A DNA stretch of 64,000 nucleotides from Polytrichum commune (Eukaryota; Streptophyta; Polytrichopsida; Polytrichales; Polytrichaceae). The notes beneath the pieces are model-generated. The model was not told where the DNA came from. It was given only the letters and a program-made list of their open reading frames with translations, and searched no databases. Location of the stretch: assembly GCA_950295325.1 (NCBI GenBank), contig OX485803.1:56247554-56311553 (forward strand), read 5' to 3'. A program made the translations under genes and the position numbers. This document shows positions 41,661 through 52,019 of this stretch, in pieces. Position 1 is the stretch's first letter, and each line of letters begins with the position of its first letter.

Positions 41661-41688
41661 AAAGTCTCAATTTAACGAATATAGTGTT
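41661..41688 (-). repeat. Right terminal inverted repeat of the inner element
   Basis: Exact inverse of 15041-15068; followed by ATGT (41689-41692). Confidence 0.9.
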
Positions 41689-41692
41689 ATGT

Positions 41693-42190
41693 GGACATTC
41701 CTACATTAGAGGCTAGGCTTTGAGGCGATGGGGAGGTTTGTGAGTTCAACGAGGACGGCCATTACATTGGGCCTCCTTGTAAGTGTCCCCCACCGTCTTT
41801 CCATGTTGCAATGGATTGTCATGAAGGTTATATACTCATATTGAGTCTTGGAGATGTGACATATGCTAAATTGGTTTTGGAGGCAAGAGATTTGTCTTAA
41901 CCAAATTTTGTAAATTATAGTCCTTATTTCCAACATATTCAAGTGGAGTACTACCAACCAACAACATGTAATAAAGATGTGATCCATCAATACACGGGTT
42001 GGGGTATACTTTGTAATTTTCATTGGAGGGTGGATTTCGAGCATGGTTCAAGCTAGATAGACACATTGTCCATATTTATAGCATGGAAACCACAAAAGAA
42101 TCATTGTGGGTCTCTATCCATTCCCTAAAGATACATAACATTTGCAAAAGACACCTTGCTCGTCTCATGGGTGAATCATGCCAATAAGAA
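41693..42190 (+). pseudogene. Outer transposase, 3' part (continues from 15040)
   Basis: Homologous to 40650-41156 of the inner gene: segments for GPP(C/S)..PPPSFH, VDCHEGYMLIL and QVEYYRP are recognisable with stops and frame changes. It continues the pseudogene interrupted at 15040 by the inner element. Confidence 0.8.
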
Positions 42191-42315
42191 CTTGGTAGAA
42201 GTCAAGTTGTTTGGTTGTAAACAACCACCAACAATATCCAAATAGTTTTGTACTTAATCTATCATTATAAATTTATGATGTTTAATACTATTGTAGACTA
42301 CTAGTAAGTCTATGT

Positions 42316-42876
42316 CACGGGTAGGTCACTTAGTGCATTTTAAAAACGACGTGCGGCATAATATAGAGAGGATTAAAATCATTTGAAATAAAAATTATAA
42401 AGGAATTCCAAATAATGAAGGGGCCATTAAATGTAGACAATCCCATTATAAGTAAGGTAGATGGACATAAAATGTGGGCCATTAATTTTTTGTAAAATTA
42501 ATATAGGAGCTAAAGATAAGGATTCTAGAAGGTATGTTTAGTATGTTTGCTATGGTCTCCTATGTATTTTCTTCATAACTTTGTTTGCAATGATATTACT
42601 GTTTGCACCCTTCTTTGTTTCCATGGTTTCCCTTAACACTCGTCAATGCGTTAGGAAGTAGATTAGCTTTTATTACTTAAAAGGAATATAGAGTACAAAA
42701 AATTGCAATGACTTGGACAATATAAGTAATGGAAGGGTGCAAACAAATGGGCCATTTTTGAAATTTAAGTAATTATAGGGAGGCTTTAATTCAGCCCTTG
42801 AAGGTAAATAGCCCCAAAACAAAAAACCCCCAGCCGCACGTGGTGCACAAAAATGCCTTAGAGTGACCTACCCGTG
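42316..42876. mobile_element. hAT-like MITE (copy 2)
   Basis: 561 bp, termini CACGGGTAGGTCACT, exact 8-bp target duplication GTCTATGT (42308-42315 and 42877-42884). Inserted in the right region of the outer element. Nearly the reverse complement of the copy at 46384. Confidence 0.9.
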
Positions 42877-43260
42877 GTCTATGTGCATTGTGCGTTCAAT
42901 ACAATTGGGCTAGACTTTGGGTTACTTACAAATCCTATTATGTTTGGGTTTGGATGAATATCCAATGCATATGAGATGTATTTTGATGCTTTGTTTGGAC
43001 AAAACTCCTATGTTGCAATCAACATGCATTTATTACACTCTAGTTTTGTAGGCTAAAGGATTGGGGGTTTATTCTATATTCAAACGCATGTATTTCCTTG
43101 ATTTTATGTTGAAGTAGGTTTCAAGTGCGCTCTACCCAATGTGCTTATATCGGTCAACCATAAAATTTGGGATTGGGCTATATATTTCTTGTTGATATAC
43201 CGTAGCCTATGTTTAGGGCGACATCATGTTGTTATCATCCATATATTAATTTGAAACAAT

Positions 43261-43289
43261 GGAACGTCTCAAATTACCTAATATAGTGT
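43261..43289 (-). repeat. Right terminus of the outer element
   Basis: Inverted it reads ACACTATATTAGGTAATTTG followed by AGACGTTCC, sharing the TTAGGT variant with the left end at 7281. Followed by TTAATG. Confidence 0.65.
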
Positions 43290-43559
43290 TTAATGTGTGC
43301 CAATTATGTAATCTACCATATTTGTGATATGTCAAATCCGTTATTTATGTAGATTAAACCAAACCATTCAACTAGCGACAATGAATGAAATGATGACACA
43401 TGTACCTCACTTCTCCCAAGCGACTTCAAAATCAGCTTGAAACTACTAATAGATTCACACAATGCACCATAGATCGTAGAACATTGAGAGATGAGTTTGA
43501 CCCTCACTAGTTGTTAGACATAATCTGAAGCATTAGATGTTAGCATTTGGCCAAGTTTC

Positions 43560-44110
43560 TAAATTGAAACCCTTGTTGTTCTTGTAAGGTCACATGGCTC
43601 GCAAAAGAGATTCAATTGCCAAGAAGTCTCCACAAAATTGGAAGAAGTTTACGTATAATAGCTGTGCTCTGTTGCTTAGTGTATGTAAAATAGTGCACTG
43701 GACACTGCAGATGCCAGTAACAAGACTCCCGATTCAGAAGAAGTATTGAGTATGAGTTCATGTAATAAGATTTCAAGAAATGATCATAATTCAACTTCAA
43801 AACTCTTTTGGGGCCAAGACTTCCAAAATGCAGATGGTGTAGGCTATGAGACTACAGGTTATGTCCGCCAATGATCGGGGAGAAGCGGCTGCTAGTTACC
43901 GATGAACTGGTTGAGTTTGAGAAACAACCGGTTGAAGTTCAAGGCTTCAAGAGAATTACTAACCGTTTTACGGAATGTAACCCAATCTAATAAAAAGAAA
44001 AACCGAAAATGTGAACATGTAACCAGCTGGCCTTGGAACACTATGATGATATCCATCGATTATGCCTAAAAATCTTCATGGACACTGATGTCAGCAATTT
44101 TTTTTGAAAG
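43560..44110. repeat. Dispersed repeat, copy A
   Basis: Shares CACATGGCT, GAACTGGTTGA...GAGAAA, CGGTTGAAGTTC, a GAAAAACCGAAA block and AAATCTTCATGGACA with 51220-51840. Copy A has one unit of the motif that is tandemly repeated in copy B. Confidence 0.6.
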
Positions 44111-45195
44111 TGTTTTATAATAGTGCCATGCAGATGATATCCGAAGCTCAAATTCAAGTCCCCTCATAAATTCAGGTTTGCCAAAAACACACCTGAACAA
44201 GAAGACAATAAAGCCTCTCCAAACTTGAGGCTGCAAACAGTCACTAGCTGGGCATTATACCTTATAATAACCTAGCCTAACCTAGCCTAACCTAGCCTCT
44301 CAGGCTCTCTCTCTCTCCTTGTGGCCCTCAAGCTCAGGCGTGGCTCATCTTGCAAACTGCCACGTGGACCCATCTCATTCGTCGAGACCTACGTGGGACC
44401 CAGGTGGCCAGCCATGGATGAGTTTCATACACTAATTAAGTATCTATTGAGCATGCAGAAGGCCAGGATGTATGATGGTCATTTGTCCTGTTGGGAAAGC
44501 TTGGGATTGATTCGGCCTGCATCTGGATCGACTGCCGTGTCCGTAACCAACCCATTACAAAAAAAAACAAACAAAAAAAACGGTTTTAAAAGGAAAGGAG
44601 GATATTTAGTGTGTAGGCGTGGCACAATGGCTTCATTTGTGCATGTAATTTGAATGGATTTTGTAAGGTAGATGGTTTGGAATGGTTACTCATCCCAACT
44701 AACTTAGCGCACGTCTCCGAGGATACGAAACATGCGATTAGTACAAAATAATTAGCGAATCCACATTGAGGTTGTAAGTCGCTTTCCTCGTAGATTTTGG
44801 ATCGGAGCTTATATGAATATCTTATTTATCAATGGCATGAGTTAAGGTACATGTGCAGGTGTGACCAATAGTTTTCAAATCTTATTAATTTACTTTGAAT
44901 CCAATAGCGAACACGAACTATTCAATGATGAAATGAGGGGAGGCTTGATTGTCAATCTAGATTTGGTTGATGTGTCATTGTAGGTTTGCCATTACGACAT
45001 AAATTTTGAAGATGTTTCATCAACAAAAGATGAAAACTGGAAAAAAACTAACCGAATAACACCCACATATTTCAGGGCGTTCTTTCCTCTTTGAACATGC
45101 TCTAGAGTTAGAGGTGTGTGGCTTTGTTATGGCACTTCCACTTGCACATATAATATTGGCCATCAAATCATATCAATAATTGCTTCATCAATCAG
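44110..45195. other. Non-coding, low-complexity patches
   Basis: CCTAGCCTAA repeat (44272-44298) followed by (CT)n. A 110-codon frame at 44321-44653 has no recognised motif. No other structure seen. Confidence 0.35.
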
Positions 45196-45198
45196 TAA

Positions 45199-45726
45199 GG
45201 GCCAGTTTACACTAGTGACTAGTGATTGTGATCATTTCTTTCTAGAATCTCTCATTGGTTGAGAATTAAGTGGCAGTCCGACTTCATTTTACACATCGTC
45301 TCCAAACATAGAAGTGATCATGGGTCGGAAAATGAATGAGAATGTGACTTGAAATCCTACATGTTCAAAATCGGATAACATTTGGTGGTCAAATGGATTT
45401 GACGGCTAGAGATTCCAAATAGGTTGCCTCACCGGGAAATACGGGTGACCATGCTATAAAAAGAGTTATATTTTAGTGCATTGTATTATATGTGTATATA
45501 CATATTGGAAATTGTATTTGTAGTCATCTTCAATTTCCAATTTTATTAAAAACACTACGTCCTAGTCTATGTCCGCTTCATAATATGACGCGTGACCAAA
45601 GCTTTCAATATCTAACATGGATTCCTTTCAGCCTTTGTCTTCAGACCACCGACCATGTCCACAATCAATCATAAACCATTTTTTTTCCTCATGATCATTG
45701 TGCAATCACATGGTGTAAAATGGCCC
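45199..45726. mobile_element. PIF/Harbinger-type MITE
   Basis: 528 bp; inverted termini GGGCCAGTTTACACTAGTGA and GGGCCATTTTACACCATGTG, flanked by TAA (45196-45198) and TAG (45727-45729), a 3-bp duplication with one change. Confidence 0.7.
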
Positions 45727-45729
45727 TAG

Positions 45730-46375
45730 TTATAATCACACACACTACAATTTGAATTGCCCAAAATTAGAGTTGGATGTAAAAGTCATTTCAAGATCAA
45801 AGTGAATATTCTATTTCTATTTGAGGAATCGCATACACCTCTCCAAATGTGTTCATAATTCGAAGTATAATGCTTATTACATTATAAGCACATAGTCAAA
45901 TCTCATCATAACACATGGTCTTTCTAGTGTCCATTTTTAAGGACAAACCTTGTCATACACCACTCAAATATAGGTACTCAATTAAGAAGAATGATGACAT
46001 GTGACTCACATAACTTGTGTCTGAGATTCCCCAGAGGCAGAATGGCTTCCTTTGTCCATGTTGTTTCAATGGAAACACATGGTTGCATTGAAGGAGGACA
46101 AGTATCTATTTATAAATGCCACCTTAAGAGCTTGTTTCCAAATCACATTCAGTGTGTTTAAACTCCTGTTACCAGAGGTCACTACCCAATATGCTTAATA
46201 ATAATAATAATAATAATACAATAATACAATAAATTTCAGCGTGAAAATCATGATGAGCCACAAATTTCTAAATACTTGGGGGCTGAGCCACCCTCCACCT
46301 ACACGAACTTGTCCCCCATAGGTTTGAGTTTAAGTCATCGGAATCTCATTTCACTTAGGTGTGCGGGTCTTATGT
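45730..46375. other. Non-coding spacer with (AAT)n
   Basis: No gene. An AAT microsatellite at 46196-46218. Confidence 0.5.
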
Positions 46376-46383
46376 AGTCACTT

Positions 46384-46886
46384 CACGGGTAGATCACTCT
46401 AAGGCATTTTTGTGCACCACGTGCGGCTGGGGTTTTTTTGTTTTGGGGCTATTTACCTTCAAGGGCTGAATTAAAGCCTCCCTATAATTACTTAAATTTT
46501 AAAAATGGCCCATTTGTTTGCACCCTTCCATTACTTGTATTGTCCAAGTCACTGCAATTTTTTGTACTCTATTATTCCTTTTAAGTAATTTTGGACAGAC
46601 ATAAATCCCAATTATCATTCATCCCCATGAGTCCTAAACCCATTTACATACCTAAACATACTAAACATACCTTCTAGGATCCTTATCTTCAGCCTCTATA
46701 TTAATTTTACAAAAAAATAATGGCCCATGTTTTATGTTCATCTAACTTACTTATAATGGGATTGTCTACATTTAATGGCCCCTTCATTATTTGGAATTCC
46801 TTTATAATTTTTATTTCAAATGATTTTAATCCTCTCTATATTATGCCGCACGTTGTTTTTAAAATGCACTAAGTGATCTACCCGTG
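46384..46886. mobile_element. hAT-like MITE (copy 3)
   Basis: 503 bp, exact 8-bp target duplication AGTCACTT (46376-46383 and 46887-46894), termini CACGGGTAGATCACT. High similarity to the reverse complement of 42316-42876. Confidence 0.9.
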
Positions 46887-47147
46887 AGTCACTTCTTTTT
46901 AACTGGACACCTATGACTTGGACGTATATGTAAGTGTAATGTGCAAAAGGAAAAAAGGAAAAAACAAAAAACAAAAAACAAAAAAATAACAACAACAACT
47001 AGTCTGACGTGAATTTGAGCCCGTTGGCCCTACCCTGCTCAAGAACCCCTTTAGTACATGGTGGGGTTTACTGCCTACCTCGTAGGTAATGTGTCAACGG
47101 ATTTTGTTTACAATGACTACACTGATTATACCAATAAGTGGGTGTTC

Positions 47148-47289
47148 CTATTCGGAGCTACGCAATGCTATAACTATTTATTGAAAATGTAATATTTTTT
47201 CCAAGCAAAGTCATTTATGTTTTATAGTGTCCAAACACCTATTGAGCATTTTTTTAGTAAAAATTGACTCATTGCGTAACTCCGAATAG
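47148..47289. mobile_element. Small MITE, TIR CTATTCGGAG (copy 1)
   Basis: 142 bp with inverted termini CTATTCGGAGCTACGCAATG and CTATTCGGAGTTACGCAATG. The related copy at 51859 shares TTTTATA(G/A)TGTCCAAAC inside. Confidence 0.7.
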
Positions 47290-47804
47290 TAACATGCACT
47301 AATTAGGATAATGGGGGATAACCAGTGTAGCATTGATCTAATGTGAATGATTTGAGAGATAAATAGCTCTCTCCAACTCGAGATATGGGGGGAGGTAGAT
47401 CTCTTCCACTAGAGGCATGGGGGGAACACTATAAGGGAGAGGAGAAGAGCTAGGGCTCTCACTCTCTCTCTCTAGAGATGAGCATTGCTCCAACCTCCTC
47501 TCTATAGGCTCATGATTGGGAGGTTCAACATGTCAATAGATCCTTATATTAGCTACCATATTACACAAAAAGGCTCATAGTGTACGAATGGACACCCAAA
47601 ACGATTGTGTAAAGATGAGATTGGCCTATGTGCTAAAAATAGAGGCACCATTCTAGATGTCATTGTGATTTAAAATTATGGGTCAAAGAAGACCCCAAGG
47701 GTTTGGTTGTTTGCTACATAGCGAGATCTCCCACAACTATTATACAAAAAGGATGCTCTATGGGATCACTCGATGAAGGACAATCTTCACTTTGACTTCC
47801 TAGA
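47290..47804. other. Non-coding spacer
   Basis: No gene or named element; short (CT)n at 47455-47475. Confidence 0.4.
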
Positions 47805-47808
47805 AACT

Positions 47809-48059
47809 ATCACTATATTCGTTAATTGGAGACTTTTTCATGATTTGGAGACTAATCAAAGATTTCAAATCTAATATTTAGTGCATGTTTTGATTATGAT
47901 ATAGATACTTATTATATTTAAAAATATATATAATCCTCATGCATGAATATGTAGAAAGTTCATTACCAATGTTCCCCACGTTCACAATATTGCATCCCAA
48001 ACTATGAGTATAGTCTATTTTGAGACTTTCCAAAGTCTCCAATTAACGAATATAGTGAT
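47809..48059. mobile_element. MITE with inner-element type termini
   Basis: 251 bp; inverted termini ATCACTATATTCGTTAATTG continuing GAGACTTT, flanked by exact 4-bp duplication AACT (47805-47808 and 48060-48063). Termini and duplication length match the DUF7869-type elements at 7281 and 15041, so it is a likely non-autonomous family member. Confidence 0.85.
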
Positions 48060-48063
48060 AACT

Positions 48064-49130
48064 TGTGCATCTCAACTCCAATTTTAAAACTTGAAATGAT
48101 GATTTGAGTTATTCGCAATTACTAACCAATTGAGATGAGTCCCAATCCAATGTAAATGTGAGAATTGTTCTTGGTGTGAGAAGTGCCTGAAACAAGGTCA
48201 AGTAGGTACCTTATTCTAGAAAACTAATTATGGATTTTTATTGCTATTTTCAAGATGAATTCATTACAATTTTCACCATAGAGGTGGAAAGAAGCCTTGG
48301 ACAATGCTTGGACGGAAGATATGGGCCACAGATTCATGTTGTCTAGGTAAACTTGTTTAGTAGGAAGGTGAAAACATAGACAATTATTCTCTAACCTATA
48401 AATATAATTTTCTCCGAAAATAACATTACAGACCCCAAAATGAACATTAAAGATCTAATTGGAATGATATGGCCTTCCACCTGTAGGCTTTGTTTCTACT
48501 AGAACTCCTTCATCCATGATGGATGAGTTTACATTGATACCATGAACCCTAAGCCGATTTCTATGTCCACATTAAAGTGTACATTACTGTCCCATTTGGA
48601 CCGTTTTGAATCGAACAATGGCATGCTTATTATACATCTAGAAATAGACTCAAGCAAACTAGAATATTTATGTTTTCCCAAGAAGTTTCTTGTCAAGTTT
48701 CATTTCTCAAAAATAGAATGTATGTACATTTTGGTATTTTATGAAATAATATAAAATGTCCATTGAAGTTGCCCAAGTAGGATGGCATGTTGTACTTGGG
48801 AGTTGGTATGTCCATACATAAGTTATTGGACCTCAAATATAATCATAGTGTGAACACAAAGTGGGGTTGCTAACTTTTTAGGCAAGTGGGTGCAAAATAG
48901 GACAAAGAGGAAACTACAAGTGAAGGCTTTGGTATGACTATGGCCTACTACTAACACTTGAACTAGCCAATGAGTATTGCCAAGTCAACAAAAAGTGCCT
49001 TGTTGTCTTATCCTCTCTTTGTTGAGGTGGAATTCATGCCGCCCAAATGACATGGACATTACGATTGGATCCACCATGGATTAAATTTTGGATTTGGGCA
49101 TGGGCCAAGGTTTCTTTTGATACACTACTA
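48064..49130. other. Non-coding spacer
   Basis: AT-rich; only short open frames without motifs. Confidence 0.4.
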
Positions 49131-49133
49131 AAA

Positions 49134-50260
49134 TCATATTTGCATCCATTGTTCATGACTAAAATACCCTATACTTTTGGATATGAAAAATGATGCATGT
49201 AAATCTCTTCCGATAGAAATAAATTCATTCTCTCTCTCTATATATATATATATATACATATTTTGGAGATGAACCTCCAAACGACTAGGTAGTGCTAATG
49301 AATTAAGAGCCAAGAGGGCACACCCACTTGGAGAGAAGGCAAAGCTTTTCAAGCATGCCATGTAAAGGTAAAAAGAACCAACACCCAAGAAAGATCCACA
49401 ACAAGGAGACCCCAAACCAAAAACAAGGGTACTTGATCGCCATATCATTCACCAAAACAAAATGCAAGGAGCCCTACATGAGTCCTAAGTGGCCTTTGTA
49501 TTTACATGAGTGACCACTCCCAAAAGATTTTCCACGAGGAAATCACATTGTCCAAATATAAGTGTATGTACAAGGAAAACACAAGTTTTGTTTTTGCTTC
49601 TCTACATTAGTCCGAGTCAGTATTTTCCTAAGACCTTGTCTCTAGAATTGCTTTCCATGCTACAACTACACCATTTATGGTATTTAGTACCATGTAGATG
49701 ATCTGCAAAGGGCCTAAACTACATGCCTAGAGGTCTCAAAGTGTCACGTCCACTAATTGCCAATATGATATTATTTGCCAAAATAAGTGAAATCTTAAGG
49801 CGGTTTTTTTTTTACACTATGGCATTTGGCATAGCACGTTCGATACTTGACATGATAATTTTGCATTTAAGTATGCAAGGGGAAGACATTATTAAGCATA
49901 CTAATGGCAAGTGTCATGTGATTACATTATAATATGTATGAAGTAGATATTTTTGAGCATACAAATGCCAAGTGTCATTTAAGTACATTGTAGTCATCTT
50001 GTACACTATCATGTAACACAAGCATACAACTCATAACACTAATGAACATACTCAAGACATTAGTAAGCGCACTTGATCGCCAAGTGTCATGAGGTGACAC
50101 TAACGATGAAGTTGTTGATCATGAATATAACCTAACATGCACCTCAAAATAGGGTAAGTGACACTATTACATATGTGACACTAAAAACCATTAGCGATGT
50201 ACATCTACCTTTCTTCAATTAATCACTGAGAAGGCTCTATCTCCAAACACGTGCCTGAAA
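49134..50260. other. Non-coding region with (TC)n(TA)n microsatellite
   Basis: Microsatellite at 49227-49257. A minus-strand frame at 49134-49448 and plus-strand frames at 49328-49932 have no recognised motif. The 49860-50160 part has recurrent AAGTGTCAT(G/T)T(G/A) and GTGACACTA words. Confidence 0.35.
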
Positions 50261-50264
50261 CATC

Positions 50265-50653
50265 TAAGGTAGGGGTGGCAATTTCCGTCCAAATTTCAGA
50301 TGTGCCTAGTTGGGATGCTGAAACTATTTTTGTATAAATTTCGAACGCTCTGCAAAGCTGGTGCAAGAGCAACTATGAAAAAATCAAAATTGTCCAGCAT
50401 GTTTATGATTTCCTACAAATTTTTAAAGGAAACCTTGTAGAGTGACCAACACTCGCACATAGGGTACATGGTATATTCACAGGGTGGATTTCTAAAACCG
50501 ACCGCTGGCAGCCAATGAAACGATGGCAGTGCTGTGAACGGTAAAAGCACCTTGATAGGTGCTTTTGTAAACCCAGGTAAAAACACCTAAATAGGTGCTT
50601 CCGACAGAGGGGTCGACTTTAGGACCCGCACGGAAATTGCCACCCCTACCTTA
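50265..50653. mobile_element. Inverted-repeat MITE, TIR TAGGGGTGGCAATTTCCGT
   Basis: Inverted termini TAAGGTAGGGGTGGCAATTT at both ends, 389 bp. TAGGGGTGGCAA-like termini occur in plant hAT elements, but no 8-bp duplication is visible. Interior holds a pair of GCACCT(T/A)(G/A)ATAGGTGCTT palindromes (about 50549-50602). Confidence 0.6.
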
Positions 50654-51179
50654 CTTTTGCTGCTCTCATTCTTGGATTCGATTCCAAGATATCCACAATG
50701 CAGTACGAAATCAACTACATTGATTATCTCATTTAGTACGTGTGGTTCCGATTATCGAAACACGCACTACGTTGTCAAATCTCAAAATTGTTGAGGCTTG
50801 GAATGTTTACCAAGTGATACTAAATTCATGAAGAGACATCTTCATTTACCATCCATTTCAAGATGATTAGTGCGTATTCTAACGTGTTTGTAGAGTGCAG
50901 AATTTGTTTTGGTGAGCTGAAGAGGGTTCTTTCACTTCTTTTTAGCAAGTGCCACTCACTCTTGAGGCATCTTCTAAACATGAAAGAACTAAAAAGACTT
51001 TGCATTGAGAGTTTCCAACACTGTGACACTTTGGGCTCCCCAAACCCTTCATATTATGGTGGCACTAATTTCTTAGTGTAAAGAAATTTGGTATCAACTT
51101 CACTAATTTCCCACACACATTATTAGCCCACCCTCTCTAAATAGGATTATCATTATAGAAAAAACACAATAAACACCCA

Positions 51180-51840
51180 AACTGCCAAAAACCAACAAAC
51201 CCAACAAAAGTTTACCTCACCACATGGCTTACAAAAGTTGTTGATTGAGAAACTTATAGGCCGCCCACACATACTAGTGGTCGGCAACAATGAACGGGCG
51301 AACTCCGTTCACTACCACAAGTATGTGTGGGCCTATGTTCGGGGAGAATTGGCCGTTCCGTACAGATGACCTGGTTGAGTTCGAGAAATAACTTGAAGTT
51401 ACAAAGACAAACTGGTTGATTTTGAGAAATGACCCGGTTGAAGTTCGAAACTTCACGAGAATTCGGTACCTAAAGTTACAAAGATGAACTGGTTGATTTT
51501 GAGAAATGACCCGGTTGAAGTTCGAGACTTCACGAGAATTTGGTACCTAAGTTACAAAGATGAACTGGTTGATTTTGAGAAATGACCCGGTTGAAGTTCA
51601 AGACTTCATGAGAATTTTGTACCTTAAGATACAAAGATGAACCGGTGAGTTTGAGAAATAACCCGGTTGAACAAGACCTCACAAAACTTATCAAGCATTC
51701 TAGAGGAATATAGAGAATATGCCTCAAATTAATAAAGAAAAAACCGAAAGTTCACACAACATGTAACCAATAGGACTTGGAAAGAATAGAAATTTAACCG
51801 ATCATACCAAAAAAATCTTCATGGACAATTAGTCAAATAT
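51180..51840. repeat. Dispersed repeat, copy B, with hairpin and minisatellite
   Basis: Homologous to 43560-44110. An imperfect palindrome lies at 51256-51336 (arms CCCACACATAC / GTATGTGTGGG with a nested GAACGG/CCGTTC stem). It is followed by about four units of 76-77 bp (51362-51670) with ACTGGTTGATTTTGAGAAAT and CCGGTTGAAGTTC. Confidence 0.7.
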
Positions 51841-51858
51841 GATATTTAGCGTGACTTA

Positions 51859-52019
51859 CTATTTGGATTTACACGGTGCTATATCATTTTACTAATGAAA
51901 TAAGTTTTTACCAAGTAAAGTTGTCAATGTTTTATAATGTCCAAACTACCAATTTAACATTTGTTGGTACAATATGAAATGTAAAGTAAATAGATATGAC
52001 ATTGCGTAATTCCACATAG
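51859..52019. mobile_element. Small MITE, TIR CTATTTGGA (copy 2)
   Basis: 161 bp; inverted termini CTATTTGGATTTACACGGTG and CTATGTGGAATTACGCAATG, flanked by TTA and TAA. Related to 47148-47289. Confidence 0.6.

Larger units (their letters stand above)
15041..41688. mobile_element. Inner DUF7869-type transposon with ParB/methyltransferase/phosphatase cargo
   Basis: A 26,648-bp element with perfect 28-bp terminal inverted repeats (15041-15068 and 41661-41688; outermost bases AACACTATATTCGTTAAATT) and a 4-bp target duplication ATGT. The insertion splits the outer transposase pseudogene: the flanks at 15031-15040 and 41693 onward join with the same length as the uninterrupted inner gene (40620-40690). 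Minus-strand cargo: coiled-coil gene and a ParB-like/methyltransferase-like/FCP1-like gene. Plus strand: transposase. A Ty3/gypsy retrotransposon (26665-37274) is nested, so the element itself is about 16 kb. The 4-bp duplication would fit Sola- or Ginger-like superfamilies, but assignment needs a search. Confidence 0.85.
7281..43289. mobile_element. Outer decayed DUF7869-type transposon (host of nested insertions)
   Basis: Left end AGCACTATATTAGGTGATTT at 7281; right end, read inverted, has CACTATATTAGGTAATTTGA ending at about 43289. TTAA flanks both (7277-7280 and 43290-43293). Internal order matches the inner element: coiled-coil gene and FCP1-like gene on minus, palindromes, then transposase on plus, all as pseudogenes. 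It is interrupted by a CACTA-type MITE (8024), a hAT-like MITE (11859), a pogo-like element (14343), the 26.6-kb inner element (15041) and another hAT-like MITE (42316). Subtracting the inner element leaves about 9.4 kb. No ParB/methyltransferase homologue was found in it. End assignment has a 1-bp uncertainty. Confidence 0.75.

Noticed and set aside
47809-48059. CACTA (EnSpm) classification from the CACTA letters at the ends
   Set aside because: Two extra bases belong to the terminus and the duplication is 4 bp, not the 3 bp expected for CACTA elements.
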